In this document: one piece after another, positions 15,511 through 23,087 of the stretch
Layout: each line of letters opens with the position of its first letter
Position numbering within the stretch: the first letter of the stretch is position 1
DNA from: JBBQKI01 sp038326725
GTDB lineage: Bacteria; Bacteroidota; Bacteroidia; Flavobacteriales; Flavobacteriaceae
NCBI GenBank assembly: GCA_038326725.1
Contig: JBBQKI010000020.1
Coordinates: forward strand, 1-45,923
Direction of reading: 5' to 3'
Length of the DNA: 45,923 nucleotides
Position numbers and translations under genes: made by a program
Notes under the pieces: model-generated
The model's database searches: none
What the model was told of the DNA's origin: nothing
Seen by the model: the letters and a program-made list of their open reading frames with translations, nothing else

Positions 15511-16572
15511 TCCCTCAAAATCCTGTTCATTTTTAAAAGATTTCAAGCCTTTGTAAAATTTGATTTTTTCCAATTTATCAATTGAAAAATTTTCTTGTTT
15601 GCAACTTGGCACGATGCCCAAATTTTTAAGCCTTTTCGCCAAATATTCCTGCTCATATTGCCCAGGAGTAGCGATGAAAAATGCCTTTTTTTCCATCATC
15701 GCCAAATCCATTATCGTGGTATAGCCCGAACGGGAAATCACGATTTCACTTTCATTGATCGCTTTTTCCAGTTCCGAAGTTTGCATAAAATTTACCATGG
15801 AAATATTTTCAATTATTTCGGTTTTCTGCTGCTCTTCCACAATGCCTTTTACCAATAAAACTTTGATATTTTTTCCTTTCAGTTCAGTAATCAATTTCTC
15901 TTCCAATAGTGTCCGCTGGGGCTCCGGGCCCGAAAGTAATGCCAACACATCATATATTACCGGCACTGTTTTTCCTTCCATCCGGCTTAGGAGCCCGATA
16001 TATTTTACAGGGAAATCTAAATGTTTTGGGTGGCCCAGTTTTCCGCTTAAATTAATAGCATCGTCCACATCGGGAACCCAGCATTCGTTGAATTTTTTAA
16101 TCACCTTTTGGTGCATTTTGCTACTGAAGTAGGAAGTGTTTCCCGTCAATACATTCAATTGATGGGTAATGAAAACCGAAGGGATATGTTTGTTGTGCAC
16201 TCCCAAACGGTTGTCGCTGATGATACCATCTATTTTTTCATCGGACATCCATTTTTTTACTATTTTTTTTTCTTCAGCAATGGTTTTTATAATGTGCGGC
16301 AGTTTTAATAAAAGTTTCCATTTAAAAAAGCTTTTATTTTTAGAATAGGTAATATTGTAGGCAGGCAGTTCGTGGGCTTCCAGTTCGGGGAATTCTTTTT
16401 TTAGCAAAGTCAAAGCGCCGCCGTCTGAAGCTAAAATTACCTTGAAATTCTGCTCCAATAAGGCCCTAATTATTGGAATACAACGCGTGGCGTGGCCCAA
16501 GCCCCAATGCAAAGGTGCCACCAAAATTGTTTTTGAGCTTGGTTTTGTAAAGGTATAATTGAGTTCCTTCAT
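15475..16572 (-). CDS. MurG-like glycosyltransferase (GT-B)
   Basis: 365 residues from ATG 16572. The N-terminal VAPLHWGLGHATRCIPIIRAL is the glycine-rich acceptor loop of GT28/MurG-type enzymes. Near the C-terminus, VISRSGYTTIMDLAMMEKKAFFIATPGQYEQEYLAKRL is the sugar-nucleotide-binding region. It probably adds a sugar to a lipid or cell-surface acceptor; the substrate is unknown. A GTG at 16599 would add 9 residues, but a candidate promoter (TACTTTTG, 16578-16585 on minus) lies between the two starts, so ATG 16572 is preferred and the mRNA would have almost no leader. Its end overlaps the histidine kinase by 36 bp, tail to tail. Confidence 0.82.
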   Translation of the reverse strand: MKELNYTFTKPSSKTILVAPLHWGLGHATRCIPIIRALLEQNFKVILASDGGALTLLKKEFPELEAHELPAYNITYSKNKSFFKWKLLLKLPHIIKTIAEEKKIVKKWMSDEKIDGIISDNRLGVHNKHIPSVFITHQLNVLTGNTSYFSSKMHQKVIKKFNECWVPDVDDAINLSGKLGHPKHLDFPVKYIGLLSRMEGKTVPVIYDVLALLSGPEPQRTLLEEKLITELKGKNIKVLLVKGIVEEQQKTEIIENISMVNFMQTSELEKAINESEIVISRSGYTTIMDLAMMEKKAFFIATPGQYEQEYLAKRLKNLGIVPSCKQENFSIDKLEKIKFYKGLKSFKNEQDFEGLFGLFHGKRKF

Positions 16573-16577
16573 TAAAA

Positions 16578-16606
16578 CAAAAGTAATGATAATAGCCACC
16601 GTTCAA
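16578..16606 (-). promoter_or_regulatory. Candidate promoter for the MurG-like gene
   Basis: On the minus strand TTG (16604-16606), 18 bp, TACTTTTG (16578-16585). The -7 element ends only 5 nt before ATG 16572, implying a leaderless or nearly leaderless transcript. Confidence 0.45.
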
Positions 16607-16638
16607 TATTTCCTTAGTTTTACCGAAAAATTAAGTTT

Positions 16639-17319
16639 GTGGGCAGTAAAAACAAATTAAAGCGTTTCCAAGAAAATGAAACTTTTGCAAATGTAATTCA
16701 GCCTTCGCGTGAAGAAGTGCTTCAAAATACGTTGGGTTTAAAAGGCAATTGGCGTAAAAATTTTTTTAAGAATGAAAACCCCATAGTGCTGGAACTTGGC
16801 TGCGGCAAGGGCGAATATACCGTAAACCTGGCCAAGGCTTTTCCGAGCAAGAATTTTTTGGGAATCGACATTAAGGGTGCCCGTTTTTGGCGCGGCGCAA
16901 AAACTGCTTTGGATGAAAACCTTAGCAATGTTGGATTCCTGCGAACACAGATTGAGCTTGTGGATCATATTTTTGAAGAAAACGAAATCGATGAAATATG
17001 GATCACTTTTCCAGACCCGCAAATAAAATATAAGCGCACCAAACACCGGATGACGAATATTGATTTTTTAAAAAAATACAAGAAAATATTAAAGCCAGAG
17101 GGTGTGGTCCATCTTAAGACCGACAGCGAGTTTATGCACGGTTACACTTTGGGATTGCTTCATGGGCTTGATGAAGAAATCATTTATGCGCACCACGACG
17201 TTTACGGGAACCACGAGGCGCCAAAAGAAGTTACGGCAATTCAAACTTTTTATGAACAGCAATATTTGGTTCAAAACAAAAAGATAACCTATATCCGGTT
17301 TCGGTTCCGGTATGAATGA
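16639..17319 (+). CDS. trmB: tRNA (guanine-N7-)-methyltransferase
   Basis: 226 residues from a GTG start. It methylates G46 of tRNA using S-adenosylmethionine. Motif I is LELGCGKGEYTV (51-62); IDEIWITFPDPQIKYKRTKHRMTN is the family's catalytic and tRNA-contact segment. The start VGSKNKLKRFQENETF, read as MGSKNKLKRF, matches the N-terminus I expect for flavobacterial TrmB, and no later Met could keep motif I, so the GTG is favoured. A TAAGTTTG at 16632-16639 resembles a -7 element but overlaps the start codon and is probably fortuitous. The gene is followed closely (34 bp) by the LysE-family exporter. Confidence 0.92.
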   Translation: MGSKNKLKRFQENETFANVIQPSREEVLQNTLGLKGNWRKNFFKNENPIVLELGCGKGEYTVNLAKAFPSKNFLGIDIKGARFWRGAKTALDENLSNVGFLRTQIELVDHIFEENEIDEIWITFPDPQIKYKRTKHRMTNIDFLKKYKKILKPEGVVHLKTDSEFMHGYTLGLLHGLDEEIIYAHHDVYGNHEAPKEVTAIQTFYEQQYLVQNKKITYIRFRFRYE

Positions 17320-17353
17320 TTTTCGTTATATTCACGACACTAACCCCATTTAA

Positions 17354-17980
17354 ATGTCATTGATTTCTAACTTCCTTATTGCTTTTATCGCGGCATTGAT
17401 CGGTGTAATCCCTCCCGGGTTGCTCAATATGTACGCTGCGAAAATTAGCATGAAAGAAGGCCGGAAGAATGGCTTACTATTTTCGGTTGGGGTTGGCGTT
17501 ACGGTGATGCTGCAAACCTATATTGCCCTCCTTTTTGCCCGTTACATCGAAATGCACCCCGAGATTGTGGACATGCTCCAAAAAGTGGCGTTGGGTATTT
17601 TCATTTGCCTTACCATATTTTTCTTTTTTATAGCCAAGGACACACGGCGCGAACTGCCCGAAAATGTAAACCATTCCAAAACAAACCGATTTTTTTTAGG
17701 GATTTTTTTGGCAGTGCTTAATTTGATGCCTTTGCCCTATTGGGTTTATGTGAGTATTACTTTTTCTTCCTTCAATTGGTTCGAATTTACACAGCCTGCG
17801 CTCTGGGCGGCCGTTACGGCTTCTGGGTTGGGGACTTTTGCGATGCTTGCCATTTATGTTCAATTTTTCCGTCCGAAAGACGAACAACCGAAACTTAAGG
17901 TTAACATGAATTACATCATAGGAGCGATGACCGCTACTATTTCGATGATTACGTTTTTTAAGATTTTAAAGGATATGTAA
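17354..17980 (+). CDS. LysE-family amino-acid exporter-like membrane protein
   Basis: 208 residues, about six hydrophobic segments. The N-terminal FIAALIGVIPPGLLNMYAAKISMKEGRKNGLLFSVG matches the LysE/RhtB translocator pattern (conserved PPG and the following amphipathic GR turn). These proteins export amino acids or related metabolites across the inner membrane; the substrate is unknown. The stop overlaps the start of the ATL gene by 1 bp (TAATG), so the two are co-translated, and trmB lies 34 bp upstream. Confidence 0.8.
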   Translation: MSLISNFLIAFIAALIGVIPPGLLNMYAAKISMKEGRKNGLLFSVGVGVTVMLQTYIALLFARYIEMHPEIVDMLQKVALGIFICLTIFFFFIAKDTRRELPENVNHSKTNRFFLGIFLAVLNLMPLPYWVYVSITFSSFNWFEFTQPALWAAVTASGLGTFAMLAIYVQFFRPKDEQPKLKVNMNYIIGAMTATISMITFFKILKDM

Positions 17981-18309
17981 TGGAAACTTCCAAAGGCTTT
18001 TTTGAAAAAGTTTACGAAGTTGCCGTGCAAATCCCTTATGGCCGGGTAACTTCCTATGGCGCCATCGCAAAATATTTGGGGGCTACGGGCAGTGCGCGTA
18101 TGGTGGGCTGGGCCATGAACGCTTCGGAGAAAAATGCGAATGTTCCCGCACACCGGGTAGTAAACCGAACCGGGTTGCTAACAGGGAAGCACCATTTTGA
18201 CGGGACAAACTTAATGCAACAATTACTGGAAAACGAAGGGATAAAAGTTAAAAAAAACCAAGTTCAGGATTTTGAAAAACTGTTTTGGGATCCGGAGAAA
18301 GAAATATAA
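17980..18309 (+). CDS. Alkyltransferase-like protein (ATL, MGMT DNA-binding fold)
   Basis: 109 residues, only the DNA-binding domain of O6-alkylguanine-DNA alkyltransferases. IPYGRVTSYGAIAKYLG is the N-terminal block, GSARMVGWAM carries the Arg finger (R40), and VPAHRVVNRTG holds PAHR (56-59) where true MGMT has PCHR. The acceptor Cys is therefore Ala, so it cannot take an alkyl group. Known ATL proteins bind O6-alkylguanine and hand the lesion to nucleotide-excision repair (UvrA/UvrC). It is coupled to the LysE-family gene by a 1-bp overlap; a functional link between the two is not evident. Confidence 0.9.
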   Translation: METSKGFFEKVYEVAVQIPYGRVTSYGAIAKYLGATGSARMVGWAMNASEKNANVPAHRVVNRTGLLTGKHHFDGTNLMQQLLENEGIKVKKNQVQDFEKLFWDPEKEI

Positions 18310-18385
18310 ATTCTAAATTACAATTTTTGGAATCTCGATTGAGTTTCTATGATTTGGATTTTCTATTTTAAAATTTAAATTCCCC

Positions 18386-18393
18386 TATCTTTG
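18386..18393 (+). promoter_or_regulatory. Candidate promoter of the mrp operon (TATCTTTG)
   Basis: Exact TAnnTTTG match 36 nt before ATG 18430. The in-frame TTG at 18391 lies inside it, so the longer reading frame is not the start. The -33 element is weak. Confidence 0.55.
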
Positions 18394-18429
18394 CCCTTTA
18401 GAATCAATCAAAATAAGGTTCAGAAAAAA

Positions 18430-19581
18430 ATGAAGGTAGGCAAACAAGATATATTAAATATCCTTGAAACCATTACCCTTGCGGGGGAAGGAAGAAATAT
18501 GGTGGAAGCTGGAGCAGTACAAAATGTTATCACTTTTGCAGATGAAGTGGTGGTGGACCTTGTGATTTCAACCCCTGCCATGCACATTAAAAAAAGGGCT
18601 GAAACCGACGTGATTGCTGCCATAAAAAATAAGTTTCCCGAGGCAAAAGTTCAAGTGCATATAAAAGTGGAGACACCACCAAAACAATCCCCCGCTGTAA
18701 ACCCAAATCTTATAAAAGGAAAGCCTATTGCGGGTATCAAAAATATTGTGGCCGTCGCTTCTGGTAAAGGAGGCGTTGGGAAATCCACAGTCACGGCAAA
18801 CCTCGCGGTAACCCTTTCAAAAATGGGCTTTAAAGTGGGTATTTTGGATGCCGATATTTACGGGCCTTCAATACCAATAATGTTTGATGTTGCTTTGGAA
18901 AAACCACTTTCAATAAACGTGGATGGAAAAAGCAAAATGAAACCCATTGAAAATTATGGGGTAAAAATCCTTTCCATCGGCTTTTTCACCCAACCAAACC
19001 AAGCAGTTATTTGGCGTGGACCCATGGCCGCCAAGGCCTTGAACCAACTCATTTTTGACGCGGCTTGGGGCGAACTTGATTTTATGTTGATTGACCTGCC
19101 CCCCGGTACGGGCGATATTCATTTAAGCATCATGCAATCGCTGCCCATTACAGGGGCCGTAATAGTGAGTACCCCACAAAACGTAGCTTTGGCAGATGCC
19201 AGAAAAGGGGTGGCGATGTTTCAACAGGAAAACATAAGCGTTCCCGTTTTGGGAATTATTGAAAATATGGCGTATTTCACACCTGAGGAATTGCCAAATA
19301 ATAAATATTATATATTTGGGAAAGAAGGTGCAAAGCATCTTGCGGAAGACCTCGACGTCCCTTTTTTAGGAGAAATTCCCTTGGTGCAAAGCATCCGCGA
19401 AGCCGGGGATTATGGGCGGCCCGCAGCATTGCAGACCGCTACGCCCCTTGAAGAAGCTTTTGAGGAAATTACACGAAACGTAGTTCAGGAAACGGTTAAC
19501 CGAAATGAAGCCCTTCCACCCACAGAAGCAATAAAAATAACCACCATGGCAGGTTGCAGTGCAATAAAAAAACAATTATGA
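18430..19581 (+). CDS. mrp: Mrp/NBP35-family Fe-S cluster carrier ATPase
   Basis: 383 residues from ATG 18430. An N-terminal MIP18/DUF59 domain (about 1-80) is followed by the P-loop ATPase: deviant Walker A SGKGGVGKST (111-120), DADIYGPSIP and DLPPGTGDIHLS. Mrp/ApbC proteins carry 4Fe-4S clusters to apo-proteins. The CxxC that usually follows ENMxYF and binds the bridging cluster is absent here: the segment reads ENMAYFTPEELPNNKYYIFG, without cysteine. One Cys remains near the C-terminus (MAGCSAIKK). The stop overlaps the NfuA-like start by 4 bp (ATGA). It is first in an operon with NfuA-like, reductase and ferredoxin genes. Confidence 0.9.
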   Translation: MKVGKQDILNILETITLAGEGRNMVEAGAVQNVITFADEVVVDLVISTPAMHIKKRAETDVIAAIKNKFPEAKVQVHIKVETPPKQSPAVNPNLIKGKPIAGIKNIVAVASGKGGVGKSTVTANLAVTLSKMGFKVGILDADIYGPSIPIMFDVALEKPLSINVDGKSKMKPIENYGVKILSIGFFTQPNQAVIWRGPMAAKALNQLIFDAAWGELDFMLIDLPPGTGDIHLSIMQSLPITGAVIVSTPQNVALADARKGVAMFQQENISVPVLGIIENMAYFTPEELPNNKYYIFGKEGAKHLAEDLDVPFLGEIPLVQSIREAGDYGRPAALQTATPLEEAFEEITRNVVQETVNRNEALPPTEAIKITTMAGCSAIKKQL

Positions 19582-19817
19582 CAGAAGAAGAATTAACACT
19601 AAAAGTTGAGGAGGCATTGGATGAGATCCGCCCTTTTTTACAAAGTGACGGGGGGGATATCTCCCTTTTATCGATTGAAGAAGGAAAAATTGTACGGGTA
19701 CAATTGCAAGGTTCCTGCGTAGGGTGTTCCATAAATAGGATGACTATGAAGGCCGGTGTGGAAATGACAATAAAAAAACATGCGCCCCAAGTTGAAAGTG
19801 TGGTTAATGTTGAATAA
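19578..19817 (+). CDS. NifU C-terminal-domain (Nfu-type) Fe-S scaffold/carrier
   Basis: 79 residues from ATG 19578. A single Nfu domain with IRPFLQSDGGDISLL and the cluster-binding CxxC in QGSCVGCSIN. Nfu proteins hold a 4Fe-4S cluster at a dimer interface and deliver it to targets. It has no N-terminal A-type or NifU extension, so it is a minimal form. It overlaps mrp by ATGA, which implies stoichiometric synthesis with the ATPase that lacks its own CxxC. A TTG at 19554 is rejected because the overlap start is ATG and the extra residues are not Nfu-like. Confidence 0.92.
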   Translation: MTEEELTLKVEEALDEIRPFLQSDGGDISLLSIEEGKIVRVQLQGSCVGCSINRMTMKAGVEMTIKKHAPQVESVVNVE

Positions 19818-19852
19818 AAAAAATTCCCTTCTTTTGGGGTTTTAGTGGCCTT

Positions 19853-20905
19853 ATGATAAAAACCGACATACTTATTATTGGTGCTGGGCCCACGGGCCTT
19901 TTCGCTGTTTTTGAAGCAGGATTATTGAAATTGAAATGCCATTTAATTGATGCCCTTCCTCAGGCCGGCGGCCAATGTTCCGAGATTTATCCCAAGAAAC
20001 CCATTTATGATATTCCTGCATTTCCTGAAATTCTTGCTGGCGATCTGGTGTCTAATTTAATGAATCAGATTGAGCCTTTTCAGCCCGGCTTCACTTTGGG
20101 CGAACGGGCAGAAACCATCGAAAAACTTGATGACGGTTCCTTTATCGTGACAACGGAAAAAGGCACAAAGCACCATTCCAAAATAATTGCCATTGCCGGC
20201 GGACTTGGAAGTTTTGAACCCAGAAAACCACCCATCCCGAACCTTTCCAATTTTGAGGATAGAGGGGTGGAATACATCATTCGTGATCCTGAATTTTATC
20301 GAAACAAAAAAGTTGTTATTTCAGGTGGCGGGGATTCCGCTTTGGACTGGTGCATTTATTTGACCAATATTGCTGAAAGTGTAACCCTTGTTCATCGAAG
20401 AAATGAATTTCGCGGGGCTTTGGACAGCGTTGAAAAGGTGCAGGAATTGAAAAATTCCGGAAAAATAGAACTTATTACCCCAGCTGAAGTTGTGGGTTTA
20501 TTCGGCGAAAATAAAGTGGAAGGTGTTTCCATTCAAATTGAAAATGAAATAGTTCAAAAAGAATGCGACCATTTCATTCCGCTTTTTGGCTTGGCGCCGA
20601 AGTTAGGCCCTATTGCAGATTGGGGTTTGGAGATTGAAAAAAATGCGATTAAAGTTAACAATGCCTTGGATTATCAAACTAACATTCCCGGTATTTATGC
20701 AATTGGAGACGTGAACACTTACCCCGGTAAACTAAAGTTGATTCTTTGCGGTTTTCACGAAGCCACTTTAATGTGCCAAAGTGCCTATCAACGCATATTC
20801 CCCGACAAGCGTTACGTGATGAAATATACTACCGTTGGCGGCGTCGAAGGTTTTGATGGCAGTAAAAAAGAAGCTCCTAAGGCTGTAGTGAAATCAATTG
20901 ATTAG
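19853..20905 (+). CDS. Ferredoxin-NADP(+) reductase (thioredoxin-reductase-like type)
   Basis: 350 residues. The FAD-binding site is IIGAGPTGLFAVFEAGLL (8-25) and the NAD(P)-binding motif is VVISGGGDSALDWC (about 154-167); GIYAIGDVNTYPGKLKLI is the second FAD contact near the C-terminus. The redox CxxC of thioredoxin reductases is missing, and the C-terminal extension with YTTVGG is that of TrxR-like ferredoxin/flavodoxin NADP reductases. It would move electrons between NADPH and a ferredoxin; a ferredoxin gene follows 6 bp later, a likely partner. It lies 35 bp after the Nfu gene. Confidence 0.87.
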   Translation: MIKTDILIIGAGPTGLFAVFEAGLLKLKCHLIDALPQAGGQCSEIYPKKPIYDIPAFPEILAGDLVSNLMNQIEPFQPGFTLGERAETIEKLDDGSFIVTTEKGTKHHSKIIAIAGGLGSFEPRKPPIPNLSNFEDRGVEYIIRDPEFYRNKKVVISGGGDSALDWCIYLTNIAESVTLVHRRNEFRGALDSVEKVQELKNSGKIELITPAEVVGLFGENKVEGVSIQIENEIVQKECDHFIPLFGLAPKLGPIADWGLEIEKNAIKVNNALDYQTNIPGIYAIGDVNTYPGKLKLILCGFHEATLMCQSAYQRIFPDKRYVMKYTTVGGVEGFDGSKKEAPKAVVKSID

Positions 20906-20911
20906 AAAATT

Positions 20912-21241
20912 ATGTCCGACATCCATATCAATATTATTGACAGGGAAGGGGTTATTCATAAAATAATGGCCCCTACCGATATGAACATGAACTTGATGGA
21001 AGTAATCCGGTCCTTTGAACTTGCCCCCGAAGGCACCATTGGGATTTGTGGAGGAATGGCCATGTGCGCTTCTTGCCAATGCTATATTTTAAGCAATCAC
21101 GAACTCCCGGAAATGGGGGACGAGGAAGAAGCAATGTTGGCAGAAGCCTTTTTTGTAAAGGAAAACAGCAGGCTGGGCTGTCAAATATTTATTGCCTCGG
21201 ACTTGGAAGGACTTGAGTTGGAAATAGCCCCTGAGTCTTAA
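20912..21241 (+). CDS. 2Fe-2S ferredoxin, adrenodoxin type
   Basis: 109 residues. Ligand cysteines are C46-x5-C52-x2-C55 and C90 (in SRLGCQI), the adrenodoxin/ISC-ferredoxin pattern; an extra Cys57 lies nearby. Adrenodoxin-type ferredoxins donate electrons to Fe-S assembly or P450-type enzymes. The gene is 6 bp after the reductase and ends the Mrp-Nfu-FNR-Fdx operon. The convergent AI-2E permease gene ends 1 nt beyond its stop. Confidence 0.92.
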   Translation: MSDIHINIIDREGVIHKIMAPTDMNMNLMEVIRSFELAPEGTIGICGGMAMCASCQCYILSNHELPEMGDEEEAMLAEAFFVKENSRLGCQIFIASDLEGLELEIAPES

Positions 21242-21242
21242 A

Positions 21243-22310
21243 TTAATCTTTTCCTTCTTTATCAGTACTTAGCAGATACCCTAAAGGTTCTAACTGTTTT
21301 ATATTGTTGAACAAAACATTTAGTATACCCAGTATGGGTACAGCCAGCGCCATCCCGATAATCCCCCACAACAGATTACCTAAAATAATGGCAAGAATTA
21401 CAAAAAACGGGTGCAAATCTACTTTATCGCCCACAATATAAGGTTCCAGCACATAGCTTTCAATGAACTGGGCCACTGTAAAGGTTATGATGATGCCAAC
21501 CAAAATCCCTATTTCGCCTTCCACCACATACCCAAAAGCAATGGCGATAATCAGCCCGATAAGGTTTCCCAAAAATGGTATCAATGTTAAAAATGCCGCT
21601 ATAATACTTACCAGTATGAAATTATTGACACCTGAGATTCCCAAACCAATACTATAGCAAACACTTAATAAGGAAATAAGGATCAATTTTCCCCGTAAAT
21701 ATTCCTGTGCCACGTTAGAAGTTTTTGAAATGACCTCTTTCACTTTAGCCTGTTTTTCTTTTGAAAAAAGTTTTAAAATAAATTTATTAAACCGACTCCT
21801 GTACCGAATTAAAAAGAAAACATAAATCATCACCAATAAAAATGTGCCTATAAAACCCACCAAGGAACTAGCAAAAACAAGGGCTTGGCTACCCGATTCC
21901 TTACTGATGATCAAAGAAGTCATGCTGTTATCTTCTTTGTATTTTTCCAGTTCCTCTTTTTTTACCGAGGTGTTTTCAATAACGTAATCTTCGATTTGTT
22001 CAATTTTGGGTGCCAATGTTTCTTGGATTTTGTCCCAATCGTCCACAAATCCTTTTATTTGAAATGAAATCAAAGCAATAAACCCGGAAAAAATGAGGAT
22101 TAAAAATACAGTACTGAGAAGGGCGGCAACGGTTTTATTTATCTTCCAAACCTCCATTTTTTTAGCTACTGGGATCATCAATAAGGCCAAAATGACCGCA
22201 GTTGCAAGGGGAGCGAGAAATACACTGGCTTCCATCAATCCCAAAATCAAAAAGTAAATACCTAAAACAAATGCGGTAGCTGTGAACAAGTATTTTTTTC
22301 CAAGGCTCAT
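21243..22310 (-). CDS. AI-2E family transporter (PerM/YdiK-like)
   Basis: 355 residues. A hydrophobic N-terminal pair of helices (about 7-45) and further segments around 60-82, 148-170 and 205-330. The acidic/charged loop (about 90-130) and the PFLGNLIGLIIAI and VLEPYIVGDKVDLHPFFVILAIILGNLLWGIIGM blocks are diagnostic of the AI-2E/PerM permease family. Substrates differ (autoinducer-2 in TqsA, Na+/H+ exchange proposed in others), so none is assigned. Monocistronic on the minus strand. Confidence 0.85.
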   Translation of the reverse strand: MSLGKKYLFTATAFVLGIYFLILGLMEASVFLAPLATAVILALLMIPVAKKMEVWKINKTVAALLSTVFLILIFSGFIALISFQIKGFVDDWDKIQETLAPKIEQIEDYVIENTSVKKEELEKYKEDNSMTSLIISKESGSQALVFASSLVGFIGTFLLVMIYVFFLIRYRSRFNKFILKLFSKEKQAKVKEVISKTSNVAQEYLRGKLILISLLSVCYSIGLGISGVNNFILVSIIAAFLTLIPFLGNLIGLIIAIAFGYVVEGEIGILVGIIITFTVAQFIESYVLEPYIVGDKVDLHPFFVILAIILGNLLWGIIGMALAVPILGILNVLFNNIKQLEPLGYLLSTDKEGKD

Positions 22311-22396
22311 AGGATTTTTTTATGGAATAAAAGATACGATGTTTCCGTAAACGGACAGGGAATTTTTGAAATTTTTAATAATCCCTAAGGATTTGC

Positions 22397-23077
22397 TTAT
22401 TTAAGAATGGTCAAAGCTTTTTCAAAAATAAGCCCGACAAAGCCTTTATATGCCGATACAGAAGGATGCAGACCGTCCCAGGCTACCAAGTTTTTATTGA
22501 TAAGTCCTTTGCGTGTCAATTCAGTTATGTCTTCAAAACGTACCCCTTTTTGGACTGCAATTTTTTTCGCAAAAGCATTGTATTGATCCAGTTCCTTCGA
22601 AATTTTTTCCGGGTCTTTTTTCTGCCCGAATGGCGTAAAGGCATAATCGGGGATGGAAAGGATGATCACGTTTTCTTTTTTTCCCTTTGCGAAAGAGATG
22701 GCCATATCAACCAATCTCGGGAAATCCTCTTCGTAAATTGAAAATGGTTTGTTTTGATATTGGTTGTTTACGCCAATAAGTAACGTGACAAAATCATAAT
22801 CTTTTGGTGGATTTTCAGAAGCAATTGCACCAAGAAGATCCGTTGTTGTCCAGCCGGTTTTGGCTATTATATTTACTGAAATTTTCTCTTTTAAAATAGT
22901 GTTCAAACTGTCGGTCAATTGTTGCGGAAAATTGCAGGTTTCGCAAACGCTTTCGCCAATGGTGTAACTATCGCCCAGGGCGAGGTAGCTGTAAGTGCTA
23001 TCCTTTTCAATATCCACTGGGGTTTTGGTGGCCGAACAGCCCATCAAAAAAAGAAGTAAGATTGAAAAGTAACGCAT
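22397..23077 (-). CDS. SGNH/GDSL-family hydrolase, lipoprotein
   Basis: 226 residues. The signal ends in LMGC (lipobox, Cys14), so it is anchored in the envelope. Block I is LALGDSYTIGE with nucleophile Ser37; block III is IGVNNQ (Asn104); block V is DGLHPS (Asp201, His204). This completes the SGNH catalytic set of lipases, esterases and acetyl-xylan-type enzymes. CETC near residue 45-48 could form a disulfide. The gene starts 10 nt after the acyl-CoA dehydrogenase stop, so the two are likely co-transcribed. The substrate is unknown. Confidence 0.87.
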   Translation of the reverse strand: MRYFSILLLFLMGCSATKTPVDIEKDSTYSYLALGDSYTIGESVCETCNFPQQLTDSLNTILKEKISVNIIAKTGWTTTDLLGAIASENPPKDYDFVTLLIGVNNQYQNKPFSIYEEDFPRLVDMAISFAKGKKENVIILSIPDYAFTPFGQKKDPEKISKELDQYNAFAKKIAVQKGVRFEDITELTRKGLINKNLVAWDGLHPSVSAYKGFVGLIFEKALTILK

Positions 23078-23087
23078 AAAATTTATT

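Noticed and set aside
16632..16639. TAAGTTTG as trmB promoter
   Set aside because: It overlaps the GTG start codon, and no later start would keep the methyltransferase domain.
22397..23077. Link between the two SGNH lipoprotein genes (22397 and 44248) as recent duplicates
   Set aside because: The catalytic blocks differ (GDSYTIG versus GNSLTYF), and the rest of the sequences is unlike; they belong to different branches.
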